Positions 1 to 9,899 are shown, counted from the stretch's first letter. The stretch is DNA of 64,000 nt from Paraburkholderia acidipaludis NBRC 101816 (GCF_000684975.1 NZ_BAXZ01000015.1:140382-204381), one strand, 5' to 3'. Program-made: numbers and translations. The notes: generated from the sequence alone by a model not told the origin.

Positions 1-196
1 TCGCGTCGCCGAACCAGTGCCAGAGCGTGAAGAGCAGCCACAGCAGGCCGGCCAGCACGCCGATCGGCCCCCAGGACTCGCCGTTGATCCACGACGCCAG
101 CGATCCGAGCATGACGACAAGACCGACGGCCGCGCTGATGGGATGCCGCGACGGATGGGGAATGAAGTAGTACGGACTATCGTTTTGGCCGCTCAT
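1..196 (-). CDS. ctaE: Cytochrome c oxidase subunit III, N-terminal part
   Basis: The gene starts at 196 and runs off the left edge, so only about 65 residues are visible. The protein begins MSGQNDSPYYFIPHPSRHP and continues into hydrophobic segments with WINGESWGPIGV and LWHWFGD, as in subunit III of haem-copper oxidases. It would be an integral membrane subunit of the terminal oxidase. It is the last visible gene of the ctaC-ctaD-ctaG-ctaE cluster, all on this strand. The identification rests on the N-terminus plus context. Confidence 0.85.
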   Translation of the reverse strand, partial: MSGQNDSPYYFIPHPSRHPISAAVGLVVMLGSLASWINGESWGPIGVLAGLLWLLFTLWHWFGDA

Positions 197-340
197 GCCT
201 GATTCTCCAGTTTCCAGTTGCTCCGGAAAGATTCCGGCTCTCTGCCTTCCTTACCGATTCTTGACCCGATTCTTGACCCGATTTCTGGCCCGATTCCTGG
301 CGCCCTGCCGAACGCAAGTCGCGCCGAACACCCGCATACG

Positions 341-553
341 TCATCCCACCACGGCATGCACGATCAGCAACAGCACGCCGATGAACAGCGCCGCGCCGAT
401 GAGCGCCGCCGCAATCAGCGCAATCGGGTTCAGCTGCGCGGCATCCGCCTCGAGATCCGCGCGCTTGCGAATACCCATAAAGGACCATGCCACTGCCTTG
501 AAAAGCTGCAGCACCCCGCCCTTCCTCTTCGCCCCATCGCCTTCGCCGTTCAT
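341..553 (-). CDS. DUF2970 small membrane protein
   Basis: This 70-aa protein has a basic N-terminus, the segment LFKAVAWSFMGIRKR and one strong C-terminal transmembrane helix (about residues 44-68). The layout matches DUF2970 proteins found between cox11 and subunit III genes in beta-proteobacteria. It sits 6 bases after ctaG and before ctaE, so it is probably co-transcribed. A role in oxidase assembly is suggested by position only; the biochemical function is unknown. Confidence 0.8.
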   Translation of the reverse strand: MNGEGDGAKRKGGVLQLFKAVAWSFMGIRKRADLEADAAQLNPIALIAAALIGAALFIGVLLLIVHAVVG

Positions 554-559
554 GGTCCC

Positions 560-1129
560 TCACGTTCCGCCGCCGGCGCGCTCCGCGGCTGGCTTGTTCA
601 ACTCGAAGAACGTGTACGACAGCGTGATCGTGTTCACGTCCTTCGGCAGCTTCGGGTCGATCACGAACACCACCGGCATGCGCCGCGCGTCGCCCGCCTG
701 CAGCGTCTGCTGCGTGAAGCAGAAGCACTCGATCTTGTGGAAGTACTCGGTCGCCTGCTTCGGCGCGTAGCTCGGGATTGCCTGCGCCGTCACCGTGCGC
801 CCTTCACGATTCGACAAGTCGTACATCACCGTCATCACCTCGCCCGGATGCACGTCGAGGCTCGTCTGCTCCGGCTTGAAGGCGAGCAGCCCGCGCGCAT
901 TCGCGTCGAACTCCACCGACACCGTGCGGCTCATGTCCACCTGCGTGTTGCGCGCCTCGCGTTCCGTCGTATCGCGCTGCACCAGGTTGTTGATGCCGGT
1001 GACCTGGCAGATCGCGCGGTACATCGGCACGAGCGCAAAACCGAAGCCGAACATCATGAACGCCACGACAACGAGCTTGATGAGCATCGAGCGGTTGAGT
1101 GTGCGGTCGCTTGCCCCTTGCGTCGACAT
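560..1129 (-). CDS. ctaG: Cytochrome c oxidase assembly protein CtaG (Cox11 family)
   Basis: This 189-aa protein has an N-terminal membrane anchor (about residues 17-38) and a periplasmic Cox11 domain. Family landmarks are visible: GFGFALVPMYRAICQVTGI after the anchor and the copper-binding KIECFCFTQQTL near residue 135. Cox11 delivers copper to the CuB centre of subunit I. The length is normal for the family and the gene lies between the subunit I and III genes, as expected. Confidence 0.95.
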   Translation of the reverse strand: MSTQGASDRTLNRSMLIKLVVVAFMMFGFGFALVPMYRAICQVTGINNLVQRDTTEREARNTQVDMSRTVSVEFDANARGLLAFKPEQTSLDVHPGEVMTVMYDLSNREGRTVTAQAIPSYAPKQATEYFHKIECFCFTQQTLQAGDARRMPVVFVIDPKLPKDVNTITLSYTFFELNKPAAERAGGGT

Positions 1130-1182
1130 CTGGCTTCCTCGAACGGTCCTCCCGCGACACGGAACAGCGCAATGCCCGCCGC

Positions 1183-1323
1183 TCAGTACGTCACGAAATA
1201 CACCTGCTTGACGATGGCACTCGCAAAAAAGGCGGCGACGATGGCCAGCAGAATCAGGCCGAGTCGCAGATTGCCCGCGCGGATCTCCTCGGGCGTTCGT
1301 CTTTTTGGTGAATTCCGGATCAT
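1183..1323 (-). CDS. Cytochrome oxidase small assembly protein (46 aa)
   Basis: This short open frame between ctaD and ctaG starts ATG at 1323 and encodes MIRNSPKRRTPEEIRAGNLR followed by one transmembrane helix (about residues 20-38) and ends VYFVTY. It is easily missed because of its size. Small proteins of this pattern are annotated as oxidase small assembly proteins in Burkholderiales. The basic head with a single helix and the position in the cta cluster are what is seen; the role is inferred from context. Confidence 0.75.
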   Translation of the reverse strand: MIRNSPKRRTPEEIRAGNLRLGLILLAIVAAFFASAIVKQVYFVTY

Positions 1324-1413
1324 GTTTCCCTGGCGGTTTGCCGCAAGCTTTCGTTCAGGCCTCCCGACCTTGCGCCCTGCGCAGGCCGGGAAGCCGCGTC
1401 GGTTGCCGGCGCG

Positions 1414-3024
1414 TCACTCGACCGTCGGCGGGTTCTCGAAGGTGTGGAACGGAGCCGGGCTCGGCACGGTCCACTCGAGGCCCGTCGCGCCGTCCCACGG
1501 CTTGTCGCCGGCCTCTTCGAGCTCGCCGCCGCCGCGGTACGCGGGCAGCGCCACGAAAAACAGGAAGTACACCTGAGAAAGCCCGAAGCCGAACGCGCCG
1601 ATCGTGATCACCTGGTTCCAGTCCGTGAACTGTGCCGGATAGTCCGCATAGCGGCGCGGCATGCCGGCAAGGCCGACGAAGTGCATGGGCAGGAACGCGA
1701 GATTGAAGAAGATCATCGAGCACCAGAAGTGGATCTTGCCGCGCGTCTCGTTGTACATCCAGCCAGTCCATTTCGGCGACCAGTAGTACCACCCCGAGAA
1801 CAGCGCGAACAGCGACCCCGCCACCAGCACGTAATGGAAGTGCGCGACAACGAAATAGGTGCCGTGATACTGGATGTCGAGCGGCGCCATCGCGAGCATG
1901 AGGCCCGAGAGGCCGCCGAACGTGAACACGATCAGGAAACCTACCGCCCACAGCATCGGCGTTTCGAAGGAGAGCGAACCGCGCCACATCGTCGCAATCC
2001 AGTTGAACACCTTCACGCCCGTCGGCACGGCGATCAGCATGGTCGCGTACATGAAGAAGAGCTGGCCGGTGACCGGCATGCCGGTCGCGAACATATGGTG
2101 CGCCCAGACCATGAACGAGAGGATCGCGATGGAGGCCGTGGCGTACACCATCGAGCTATAGCCGAAGAGCGGCTTGCGCGAGAACGCCGGAATCACCTGC
2201 GACACGATCCCGAACGCCGGCAGGATCATGATGTACACCTCGGGGTGCCCGAAGAACCAGAAGATGTGCTGGTACATGACCGGGTCGCCGCCGCCCGCCG
2301 CGTTGAAGAAGCTCGTGCCGAAGTGGCGGTCGAACAGGAGCATCGTGATCGCACCCGCCAGCACCGGCATCACGGCAATCAGCAGGTACGCGGTGATGAG
2401 CCACGTCCACACGAACATCGGCATCTTCATGAGCGTCATGCCCGGCGCGCGCAGGTTCAGGATCGTCACGACGATGTTGATGCCGCCCATGATCGACGAC
2501 GCGCCCATCATGTGCAGCGCGAAGATCGCGAAGTCCATGCCGGGGCCCATCTGCGTGGAAAGCGGCGCGTAGAGCGTCCAGCCCGCTGCCGTCGCGCCGC
2601 CCGGCGAGAAGAACGAGCCGACCAGCAGGCAACCGGCGGCCGGCAGCAGCCAGAAGCTGAGGTTGTTCATGCGCGCGAAGGCCATGTCCGGCGCGCCGAT
2701 CTGCAGCGGGATCATCCAGTTCGCGAAGCCCACGAAGGCCGGCATGATCGCGCCGAACACCATGATCAGGCCGTGCATCGTGGTGAGCTGGTTGAAGAAC
2801 TCGGGACGCATGATCTGCAGGCCCGGCTCGAACAGCTCGGAACGGATCCCGAGCGCCATCACGCCGCCCGAAAGGAACATCACGAACGAGAAGATCAGGT
2901 ACAGCGTCCCGATGTCCTTATGGTTGGTGGCCAGCAACCAGCGGCGCCAGCCGTGTGGCGTTGCGTGCGCGTGTTCACCGTGGACGTGACCGTGGCCCGC
3001 TACATCGTGTCCGATGCTCGACAT
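1414..3024 (-). CDS. ctaD: Cytochrome c oxidase subunit I
   Basis: This 536-aa protein has about twelve transmembrane helices. It carries the diagnostic haem-copper motifs: WFFGHPEVYIMILPAFG (CuB ligand His and the cross-linked Tyr), WAHHMFATGMP (CuB His-His) and HFHYVLVAG (haem ligand His residues). Subunit I holds haem a and the haem a3/CuB site that reduces oxygen. The N-terminus contains a short His-rich stretch (GHGHVHGEHAHATPHGW). It is the gene after ctaC on this strand, about 65 bases downstream. Confidence 0.98.
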   Translation of the reverse strand: MSSIGHDVAGHGHVHGEHAHATPHGWRRWLLATNHKDIGTLYLIFSFVMFLSGGVMALGIRSELFEPGLQIMRPEFFNQLTTMHGLIMVFGAIMPAFVGFANWMIPLQIGAPDMAFARMNNLSFWLLPAAGCLLVGSFFSPGGATAAGWTLYAPLSTQMGPGMDFAIFALHMMGASSIMGGINIVVTILNLRAPGMTLMKMPMFVWTWLITAYLLIAVMPVLAGAITMLLFDRHFGTSFFNAAGGGDPVMYQHIFWFFGHPEVYIMILPAFGIVSQVIPAFSRKPLFGYSSMVYATASIAILSFMVWAHHMFATGMPVTGQLFFMYATMLIAVPTGVKVFNWIATMWRGSLSFETPMLWAVGFLIVFTFGGLSGLMLAMAPLDIQYHGTYFVVAHFHYVLVAGSLFALFSGWYYWSPKWTGWMYNETRGKIHFWCSMIFFNLAFLPMHFVGLAGMPRRYADYPAQFTDWNQVITIGAFGFGLSQVYFLFFVALPAYRGGGELEEAGDKPWDGATGLEWTVPSPAPFHTFENPPTVE

Positions 3025-3090
3025 GAGTCTCTCCTGATGCGAATCCTGCTTATGTCACTTGCTCGACAGCTCGGGCTGCCGGGCCGATTG

Positions 3091-4413
3091 CTACGCCCCC
3101 GACGCCGGATTGGCGCCGCTTGCCGCCGCACCGCTTGCCGCGTTGTCGCTCGCTGCCGCGGCACCGCTCGCTTCGGCGCCGCCGCTGGCCGCCGCTGCTC
3201 CGCTCGCCGCGGCACCGGCGCCCGCACTGGCCGTCTGACTGCCGCCGCCTTCGGGCATCTTGCCGTTGCGCGCATCCGCCACCTGGCGCGGCTGCAGGAT
3301 GTCGCCCGTGTGATTGCCCCACGAGTTGCGCTCGAACGTGATGACCGAAGCGATCTCGACGTCGCTGAGCGTCGGCGCCCACGAAGGCATCGCGTTCTTG
3401 CCGTGCAGGACGATGCTCACGTGACCGGCGAGCGGCCCGTTGACGATCTTGCTGCCGTCGAGCGCCGGGAACGCGCCCGCGCCCTTGCCGGTCGGCTGGT
3501 GGCAGACCGCGCAGTTCGACATGTAGACCTTCTCGCCGCGCTCCTTCAGCTCGGCGATCGTGTAGGTCTTGTTCGGGTCGTCGTTGGCGGCGGCCATCTT
3601 CGCCTTCTGCGTGTCGACCCACTTTGCATAGTCATCGTCGGAGACTACTTCGACCACGACCGGCATGAACGCATGCTCCTTGCCGCACAGCTCGGTGCAG
3701 AAGCCGCGGAAGGTGCCGACCTTCTCCGCCTTGAACCACGTGTCGCGCACGAAGCCCGGAATCGCGTCCTGCTTCACGCCGAACGCGGGCACGTACCACG
3801 AGTGCACGACGTCGTTCGCGGTGGTGATGATGCGGATCTTCTTGTTGACCGGCACGACGAGCGGGTTATCGACTTCCTGGAGATAGGTGTCAGTAATCGG
3901 CTGCTGGCCGTCCACCTCGGCGCGCGGCGTCGAGAGCGTGGAGAAGAAGTTGATGCCCTCGCCCGGCCCCTTCACGTAGTCGTAGCCCCATTTCCACTGG
4001 TAGCCCGTGACCTTGATGGTGAGGTCGGCGTTGGAGGTGTCCTTCATCGCGACGACGGCTTTGGTGGCGGGCAGCGCCATCAGCACGACGATGATGAACG
4101 GCACGATCGTCCAGATGATTTCGACGGTGGTGCTTTCGTGGAAGTGGGCGGCCTGGTGGCCCTTCGATTTGCGGTGCGCAAAGATCGAATAGAACATGAC
4201 GCCGAACACACCGACAAAGATCACGGTGCACAGGAGCAGCATCATCATGTGGAGGCTGAAGAGCTCCTCGGCGATCTTCGTCACCGGCGTCTGCAGGTTG
4301 ATTTCATTCACCGCCGGGCCGCCCGGGCTGTCTCCTACCGCAAGGGCCGCGCCGGCGAACAGGAGTCCGCTACATGCCAGCACACCCGAAAGGGCTCGCT
4401 TGATTGTTTTCAT
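3091..4413 (-). CDS. ctaC: Cytochrome c oxidase subunit II with fused cytochrome c domain (caa3 type)
   Basis: The start at 4413 (MKTIKRALSG) is preferred over the ATG at 4437 because AAGGAAG lies just before it. The protein has a signal peptide, two membrane helices, a cupredoxin domain with the CuA motif CTELCGKEHAFM, and a C-terminal cytochrome c domain with NCAVCHQPTGKG (CxxCH haem site). The last ~50 residues are an Ala/Ser-rich linker-like tail. The fused haem domain marks a caa3-type enzyme that takes electrons from cytochrome c. It is the first structural gene of the cluster. Confidence 0.97.
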   Translation of the reverse strand: MKTIKRALSGVLACSGLLFAGAALAVGDSPGGPAVNEINLQTPVTKIAEELFSLHMMMLLLCTVIFVGVFGVMFYSIFAHRKSKGHQAAHFHESTTVEIIWTIVPFIIVVLMALPATKAVVAMKDTSNADLTIKVTGYQWKWGYDYVKGPGEGINFFSTLSTPRAEVDGQQPITDTYLQEVDNPLVVPVNKKIRIITTANDVVHSWYVPAFGVKQDAIPGFVRDTWFKAEKVGTFRGFCTELCGKEHAFMPVVVEVVSDDDYAKWVDTQKAKMAAANDDPNKTYTIAELKERGEKVYMSNCAVCHQPTGKGAGAFPALDGSKIVNGPLAGHVSIVLHGKNAMPSWAPTLSDVEIASVITFERNSWGNHTGDILQPRQVADARNGKMPEGGGSQTASAGAGAAASGAAAASGGAEASGAAAASDNAASGAAASGANPASGA

Positions 4414-4530
4414 AGCTTCCTTACCCATGATTTCCATTCAAACCCTCGACCCCGCAGGAAGGTTGCGGATCGCGCACGAAAGGACGCGTGCCGGGGAAGC
4501 CAGGCACAACCCTTACGCGGCCTGTGCCGC

Positions 4531-5007
4531 TCAGGGTCCGCACGCGAGCCACATGCGCAGTTCCCGCGCGAACTGCGCACGCCGGTATTGCGGCAGGTAC
4601 AACCCGACAGCGACCGTCTGGCCGCGGGATACGAGCCGCACCGGGTCGCGTGAAGATGCGCCCGGCTCGACCCGGACCCAGCGGGGATTGAATTCGAACT
4701 GGGAGAGCGTGTCGGCGCTCATCTGTTCGATCACCAGCCGGTTCGGATACAGCCTGATACGTTCGTAATCGACAGCGTGGCGCGCATAGACGGCGAAGGC
4801 GCCCCCTACTACCAACAGATCGATACCGGTGAACGGCAGTACCAGCCAGGCGCCGTTGATCAACAGCAAGACGGCGATCGTGACGGAAACGAAAGCCAGC
4901 GACACAAAGAAGTACACGAATTGCCTGGGCGAGACCGAACAGTTGCGCTTCATCAGCCAGTCCTTGATGACCGGCTCGGGACTCGCCAGCAGATCGGACG
5001 TCTGCAT
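4531..5007 (-). CDS. DUF2244 membrane protein
   Basis: I choose the start at 5007 (MQTSDLLASPEP), which has AGGAGG five bases upstream; a GTG at 5025 would place that ribosome site inside the gene. The ~158-aa product has two adjacent transmembrane helices (about residues 28-70), then a cytoplasmic beta-rich part ending in WLACG. The motif RNCSVSPRQ before the first helix is typical of DUF2244. It lies directly upstream of ctaC on the same strand and may be the first gene of the oxidase operon. Function unknown. Confidence 0.85.
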   Translation of the reverse strand: MQTSDLLASPEPVIKDWLMKRNCSVSPRQFVYFFVSLAFVSVTIAVLLLINGAWLVLPFTGIDLLVVGGAFAVYARHAVDYERIRLYPNRLVIEQMSADTLSQFEFNPRWVRVEPGASSRDPVRLVSRGQTVAVGLYLPQYRRAQFARELRMWLACGP

Positions 5008-5287
5008 CGCTACCTCCTGCCGCACACCACTGCAACAACCTCAGACTATCGCTGCCCGGCGCGTCGCACAACTCTCATAACACTGTAGACGCGGGGCTTG
5101 ACACATCGGAACCTGGGACGCTCCGTGCGACAAACTGACGCATTATAGGCACGAACTCCCGACACCCACAAGCAAGGCCTGATCAGCCGAAAACCCAAGC
5201 CAGACAAGGCTTTGTACGATCTTCACTCACTTTTTCGGAAGCATTTCCGTCGCTAATTTCAGGCATAACGGAAGCCCCCTTCCCACG

Positions 5288-6253
5288 TCATCGATTCCTT
5301 GCCGGGCCGCGCCCGATATCTTCGATCCTGACGATGCCGTGCCCCTCGGCGGTCGTGCGCGGCACGGCTTTCCACGCGTGTCCGTAGATGATTTCGAAGG
5401 TGAGCGGGATCGTGCCGTCCTCGCGGCGGCGCGCCTCCAGCGCGGCCGCGAGCGCGCGATAGAGGCGCCGCGCGGCATGCGTGGTGCCTGTTTCGCGCTC
5501 GAACGGATACGCGCCCCAGCGGCGCACGTCGGCAAGCAGCTTGTCGGCGGAGCGATAGGTGACGGTGATCGTTTCCTGATCCATCACCGGGATCTCGAAA
5601 CCGTTCTCGACGAGCATGTCGCCCAGGTCGTGCATGTCGACGAAATCGATGACGTGCGCGCGCGTCGGCACGCCGTGCGCGGCCTCGACCTCGGCCCATG
5701 CGCCGCGCAGCTCCTTGAGCGTGTCGGGACCGAGCGTGCTGAACATCAGCAGGCCGTTCGCCTTGAGCACGCGCTGCCATTCGCCGAACACGAGATCCGG
5801 GCGCGGATGCCAGTGCAGCGCGAGGTTCGACCAGAGCAATTCGAAGGCGCCGTGCACGAACGGCAGCGCGCCGAAGTCGGCCTGCGCGAAGCGCGGGCCG
5901 CGTGCGCCGAGCGCCCGGCCGATGGATGCGGGGAGGAAGCGCCGCCAGCTCGTGTCGCCGGCGTCGTGCTGCAGCGCGCGCTGGAGCATGGCGAACGACA
6001 GGTCGGTGCCGAAGACCGGCGCCTCGGGAAAACGCTGACGCAATGCGGGCAGGTCTTCGCCGGGGCCGCAGCCCACGTCGAGCACGCTTGCGGGATTCAG
6101 CTTGATGTAGTCGAGCCGCTCGCGCATGCGCTGGGCGATCTCGCGCGGCAGGAACGCGACCTCGTGAAAGGTCGCTGCGCGGCGGTCGAAGACGCGCCGC
6201 AGTTGCCGGGAATCATAGGCCGGACGGCCGGGTCTGGCGGGAGACGGGGACAT
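5288..6253 (-). CDS. BioC-like SAM-dependent methyltransferase
   Basis: This 321-aa class I methyltransferase has the SAM-binding signature VLDVGCGPGEDLPAL (about residues 57-71), a second acidic motif FGTDLSFAML and the BioC-type segment LWSNLALHWHPRPD. BioC methylates malonyl-ACP at the entry to biotin synthesis. No other bio genes are in view, so the call is by resemblance only. Divergently transcribed from comF. Confidence 0.8.
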   Translation of the reverse strand: MSPSPARPGRPAYDSRQLRRVFDRRAATFHEVAFLPREIAQRMRERLDYIKLNPASVLDVGCGPGEDLPALRQRFPEAPVFGTDLSFAMLQRALQHDAGDTSWRRFLPASIGRALGARGPRFAQADFGALPFVHGAFELLWSNLALHWHPRPDLVFGEWQRVLKANGLLMFSTLGPDTLKELRGAWAEVEAAHGVPTRAHVIDFVDMHDLGDMLVENGFEIPVMDQETITVTYRSADKLLADVRRWGAYPFERETGTTHAARRLYRALAAALEARRREDGTIPLTFEIIYGHAWKAVPRTTAEGHGIVRIEDIGRGPARNR

Positions 6254-6339
6254 GTCGGTCGTATTGGCGAAGTCTGCGAAGTATACTCGCTCACTCCCAT
6301 CCTTTCAGTACGCGAGCCCTCATCCGGGGCCGTCCGCCG

Positions 6340-7152
6340 ATGCCGCCGCCGTCCGCCCCGCCGCCCGCTGTCCTTCGCGCAAACCGTTCGCTGCGCCTGC
6401 GCGTCTGTCAGAGCCTGCGGGTTCTCATCACACCCGCGTGGCCCCGGCTTGCCCAGTTCGTGCTGCCCAATCAGTGTTCATTATGCGGCAATTTGTCGCC
6501 AGGGGCACTGTGCGTGACCTGCGACGCGCGCTGCTGGAACGAGCCGCGCCTGCGCTGCGCCGTCTGCGCGCTTCCGCTTCCCGGCGCACGGCGAGCGGCA
6601 GGGCGGCCGCGCTACCGCTGCGGCGCGTGCGGCGAGACGCCGCCTGCGTTCGACGCGACCATCGCGCTTGGCGACTACCGTGCGCCACTCGACCTGCTCG
6701 CGCGCGGGCTGAAATTCCACGCACGCCTCGCGCTGGGCGCCGCCTTCGCACAGCAACTCGCGCGAGCGGTCGAAGATACGCTCGATCCCGCGGACCGACC
6801 CGACGTGATCGCGCCGGTGCCGCTCTCGCGCGAACGGCTGATCGAGCGCGGCTACAACCAGGCGTGGCAGATCGCGCGGCCGCTTGGACGCGCGCTGCGC
6901 ACGCAAACGGATGCGACGCTCGTGCGCCGCGTGCTGCACACCGCGGCGCAATCGCGGCTCGACCGCGACACGCGCCGCCGCAATGTCGCGCGCGCGTTCG
7001 CGCTGACCCGACCGGTGCGCGGCCTGCACGTGGGCATCGTGGACGACGTGATGACCTCGGGCGCCACGCTCGACGCGCTCGCGCATACGCTAAAAGCCGC
7101 CGGCGCGAGGCGCGTGACGAATTTCGTCGCACTGCGCACGCCGAAGGACTGA
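6340..7152 (+). CDS. comF: ComF family phosphoribosyltransferase-like protein
   Basis: This 270-aa protein has an N-terminal zinc-ribbon-like set of cysteines (CSLCG, CVTCDARC, CAVC, CGACGE) followed by a type I phosphoribosyltransferase fold with the PRPP loop VGIVDDVMTSGATLDA. Family members support DNA uptake and recombination in competent bacteria. The chromosome also carries comM nearby, which the island has destroyed. Confidence 0.93.
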   Translation: MPPPSAPPPAVLRANRSLRLRVCQSLRVLITPAWPRLAQFVLPNQCSLCGNLSPGALCVTCDARCWNEPRLRCAVCALPLPGARRAAGRPRYRCGACGETPPAFDATIALGDYRAPLDLLARGLKFHARLALGAAFAQQLARAVEDTLDPADRPDVIAPVPLSRERLIERGYNQAWQIARPLGRALRTQTDATLVRRVLHTAAQSRLDRDTRRRNVARAFALTRPVRGLHVGIVDDVMTSGATLDALAHTLKAAGARRVTNFVALRTPKD

Positions 7153-7207
7153 TACTGCCTCTTCATTCTTTATTGCTTCAGTTGCTTCTCAACGAGCCTC
7201 ACCCATC

Positions 7208-7678
7208 ATGTTCAATGTCGTTCTCGTCGAACCGGAAATTCCGCCGAACACCGGCAACGTCATTCGCCTGTGCGCGAATACGGGTGCGCGGCTGCACCTG
7301 ATCGAGCCGCTAGGCTTCCCGCTCGACGATGCGAAGATGCGGCGCGCGGGGCTCGACTATCACGAATACGCGCAGATGCACGTGCATCGCGACTGGGACG
7401 CCTTTCTCGCCGCCGAGTCGCCGGATCCGGCACGGATGTTCGCGTTTACGACGCGCGGCTCGGGACGCTTCCACGCGCATGCCTTCGTGCCCGGCGACTG
7501 GTTCGTGTTCGGCGCGGAAACGCGCGGCCTGCCCGAGGCGCTGCTCGAGCGCATTCCGGATGAACAACGCGTGCGCCTGCCGATGCGTCCGGGCAACCGC
7601 AGCCTGAACCTCTCGAACACGGTGGCGGTCGTCGTGTTCGAGGCCTGGCGTCAAGCGGGCTTCGAAGGCGGCGAGTGA
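7208..7678 (+). CDS. trmL: tRNA (cytidine(34)-2'-O)-methyltransferase TrmL
   Basis: This 156-aa SPOUT methyltransferase has all three SAM-knot motifs: NTGNVIRLCANTG near the N-terminus, FGAETRGLPEALL in the middle and MRPGNRSLNLSNTVAVVVFE at the C-terminus. TrmL methylates the ribose of the wobble base in tRNA-Leu isoacceptors. The length is exactly that of the family. It follows comF by about 55 bases on the same strand. Confidence 0.96.
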   Translation: MFNVVLVEPEIPPNTGNVIRLCANTGARLHLIEPLGFPLDDAKMRRAGLDYHEYAQMHVHRDWDAFLAAESPDPARMFAFTTRGSGRFHAHAFVPGDWFVFGAETRGLPEALLERIPDEQRVRLPMRPGNRSLNLSNTVAVVVFEAWRQAGFEGGE

Positions 7679-7690
7679 GCGCCGCCTTCG
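7663..7690. terminator. Stem-loop between convergent trmL and macro-domain gene
   Basis: Ten-base perfect arms (CGAAGGCGGC and its complement) enclose an 8-base loop that includes the trmL stop codon. There is no clear U-run, so it may be a weak or factor-assisted terminator for the convergent pair. Confidence 0.5.
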
Positions 7691-7750
7691 GCATGGTCAG
7701 AAAAATGATGGACGACGCATCGAATGGCGTCGTCTCGGATGTCGCGAATA

Positions 7751-8278
7751 TCAGGACGAACGCGCCGCGAGTTCGCGCTGGTAGCGCGTATGCATCGCAT
7801 CGTCGAAGCACGCGAAAGTCACGTGCTCGAGTTCGGCGTAGTCCAGCAGGAAGTCGATCACCGTCCGGGTAGCGATGAGCACGGCGTCATCGGCGGGGAA
7901 ATGGTAGACGCCGCAACTGATTGCCGGAAACGCGATGCTGCGCACGCCCGCCGCGCGGGCGCATTCGAGCGAGCGGCGATAGCACGACGCAAGCAGCCGC
8001 GCCTCGTCATGGCCGCCGCCATGCCAGACCGAACCGACGGTATGGATCACATGCTTCGCGGGAAGGCGGTAGCCGCGGGTGATTTTGGCGTCGCCGGTCG
8101 GGCAGCCGCCCAGCGTCTCGCACTCGCGCAGCAGGTCCGGCCCGGCGGCGCGATGGATCGCGCCATCCACGCCGCCGCCCAGCAGCGAGGTATTCGCTGC
8201 GTTGACGATCGCATCGACGGCGAGCGTCGTGATATCGACCACGCGCGACTCGATCCGGCAGTTTCCGATGGTCAGCAT
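7751..8278 (-). CDS. Macro domain protein (O-acetyl-ADP-ribose deacetylase-like)
   Basis: This 175-aa single macro domain shows the ADP-ribose-binding landmarks [26 protein letters not shown] loop (seen as [20 protein letters not shown]), the [21 protein letters not shown] strand-loop and [13 protein letters not shown]. Such proteins remove ADP-ribose from O-acetyl-ADP-ribose or proteins. It is convergent with trmL and lies just after gpsA on its own strand. Confidence 0.93.
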   Translation of the reverse strand: MLTIGNCRIESRVVDITTLAVDAIVNAANTSLLGGGVDGAIHRAAGPDLLRECETLGGCPTGDAKITRGYRLPAKHVIHTVGSVWHGGGHDEARLLASCYRRSLECARAAGVRSIAFPAISCGVYHFPADDAVLIATRTVIDFLLDYAELEHVTFACFDDAMHTRYQRELAARSS

Positions 8279-8316
8279 GTCCGTCCTCCTGTCGGGCGAA
8301 GCGCGGACGAAGCGCC

Positions 8317-9315
8317 CTATTCCGCCTTGGCGTCGCGCCTGAGCAAAGCGCTGACGGCGTCGCGCGGCGCAACACCGTCGAACAGCACGGCGCAGACCGC
8401 TTCGGTAATCGGCATGTCGATGCCGTGCGCGCGCGCGATCGCCAATACGGCCTGCGCACAGCGCACGCCTTCAGCGACGTGACCGAGCGCGCCGAGGATG
8501 TCGTCGAGCGTGCGGCCGCTCGCGAGCTGCATTCCCACGGTGCGATTGCGCGACAGGTCGCCCGTGGCGGTGAGAATGAGGTCGCCGAGGCCCGTCAGCC
8601 CCGTAAAGGTTTCCGCGCGGCCGCCCAGCGTCACGCCAAGCCGCGACATCTCCGCGAGCCCGCGCGTGATGAGCGCAGCGCGCGCGTTCAGGCCGAGCCC
8701 GAGGCCGTCCGAAATGCCTGTCGCGATCGCCAGCACGTTCTTGACCGCGCCGCCCACCTCGACGCCGACCACGTCGTCGCCGGTGTAGATGCGCATCGCG
8801 CGGTGATGAAACGCGTCGAGGGTGCGCTCGCGGCACGCCGCGGACGTGCTCGATATGGTCAGCGCAACGGGCAGACCCTGGCCGACCTCGCGCGCAAAAC
8901 TCGGACCCGAGAGCACGCCGTTGCTGGCGTGATCGGGCAGCTCGGCGGCCACGACCTGGTGCGGCATGAGCTGCGTTTCGGCCTCGAAGCCCTTGCAGAG
9001 CCAGACGAAATGCGCGGGCACACGGCCTAAGTCACGCATCGCGCGCAGGAGCGCGCGCAGCCCGGCTACGGGCGTCGCGACGACGACGAGCGCCGCGTCA
9101 CCCGACGCGTGGTCGAGCGCGGCGGCGAGATCCGTTTCGTAGTGGAGGTTGCGCGGCAGCGAGACGCCCGGCAGATAGCGGGCATTCTCGTGGGTCGTGG
9201 CGAGGGTGCCGATGAGCGCGGCATCGCGCGCCCACAGCACCGTGTCATGCGCACGGGCCAGATGGCCGGCCAGCGCGGTACCCCACGCGCCGGCGCCGAG
9301 AACGGCGACTTTCAT
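8317..9315 (-). CDS. gpsA: Glycerol-3-phosphate dehydrogenase [NAD(P)+]
   Basis: The start at 9315 ([17 protein letters not shown]) puts the Rossmann GxGxxG loop at the N-terminus as in all GpsA proteins; longer upstream frames are not convincing. The 332-aa length is normal. Other signatures are [15 protein letters not shown] and [22 protein letters not shown] with the catalytic Lys. The enzyme makes sn-glycerol-3-phosphate for phospholipid synthesis. It follows secB by 28 bases, the same order as in many proteobacteria. Confidence 0.97.
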   Translation of the reverse strand: MKVAVLGAGAWGTALAGHLARAHDTVLWARDAALIGTLATTHENARYLPGVSLPRNLHYETDLAAALDHASGDAALVVVATPVAGLRALLRAMRDLGRVPAHFVWLCKGFEAETQLMPHQVVAAELPDHASNGVLSGPSFAREVGQGLPVALTISSTSAACRERTLDAFHHRAMRIYTGDDVVGVEVGGAVKNVLAIATGISDGLGLGLNARAALITRGLAEMSRLGVTLGGRAETFTGLTGLGDLILTATGDLSRNRTVGMQLASGRTLDDILGALGHVAEGVRCAQAVLAIARAHGIDMPITEAVCAVLFDGVAPRDAVSALLRRDAKAE

Positions 9316-9343
9316 TGCGATACTCCGCACCGGCGGGCTGGGG

Positions 9344-9811
9344 TCAATGCGTGGCGCTGCTTTGCGCGCCGTCCTGCTGCGCGATCTGCTGCAGGCGTTG
9401 CTCGTAGAGCGCCTGGAAGTTGATCTCGGCGAGATGGATCGGCGGGAAACCGGCACGCGTGATCGCGTCGGCGATATTCGAGCGCAGGTACGGGAACAGG
9501 ATCGTCGGGCACGCAATGCCGACGAGCGGATCGAGCTGCTCGGCCGGAATGTTGCGAATGTCGAAAATACCGGCCTGCTTGGCCTCGATCAGGAACGCGA
9601 CCTTGTCCTTCACCTTCGCGGTGACCGTGCCGGTGACGAGAATCTCGAACACGGATTCGGCGAGGCGCTCGGCCTTGACGTCGACTTCCACTTCGACCGA
9701 AGGCATGTCCTGCTCAAGAAAGATGGCCGGCGAATTCGGCTGCTCGAGCGACATGTCCTTGAGATAGATGCGCTGGATGTTGAAGAACGGCTGGTTGTTC
9801 TCGTCAGACAT
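9344..9811 (-). CDS. secB: Protein-export chaperone SecB
   Basis: This 155-aa acidic protein contains [21 protein letters not shown] near the start and [24 protein letters not shown], both hallmarks of SecB. The tetrameric chaperone keeps pre-proteins unfolded and hands them to SecA. It sits in the usual grxC-secB-gpsA order. Confidence 0.98.
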   Translation of the reverse strand: MSDENNQPFFNIQRIYLKDMSLEQPNSPAIFLEQDMPSVEVEVDVKAERLAESVFEILVTGTVTAKVKDKVAFLIEAKQAGIFDIRNIPAEQLDPLVGIACPTILFPYLRSNIADAITRAGFPPIHLAEINFQALYEQRLQQIAQQDGAQSSATH

Positions 9812-9899
9812 GGTGATTGGCTTCCCTGATTAAATGGATTGCAGCAGCAAACGACAGAGCAAATACAGAGCGAACTACGGTACAGCGCATACGACAACA

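Noticed and set aside
1444..4653. A very long plus-strand open frame (over 1000 codons) opposite ctaD and ctaC
   Set aside because: It lies antisense to two certain genes and consists of Arg/His-rich shadow translation caused by high third-position GC.
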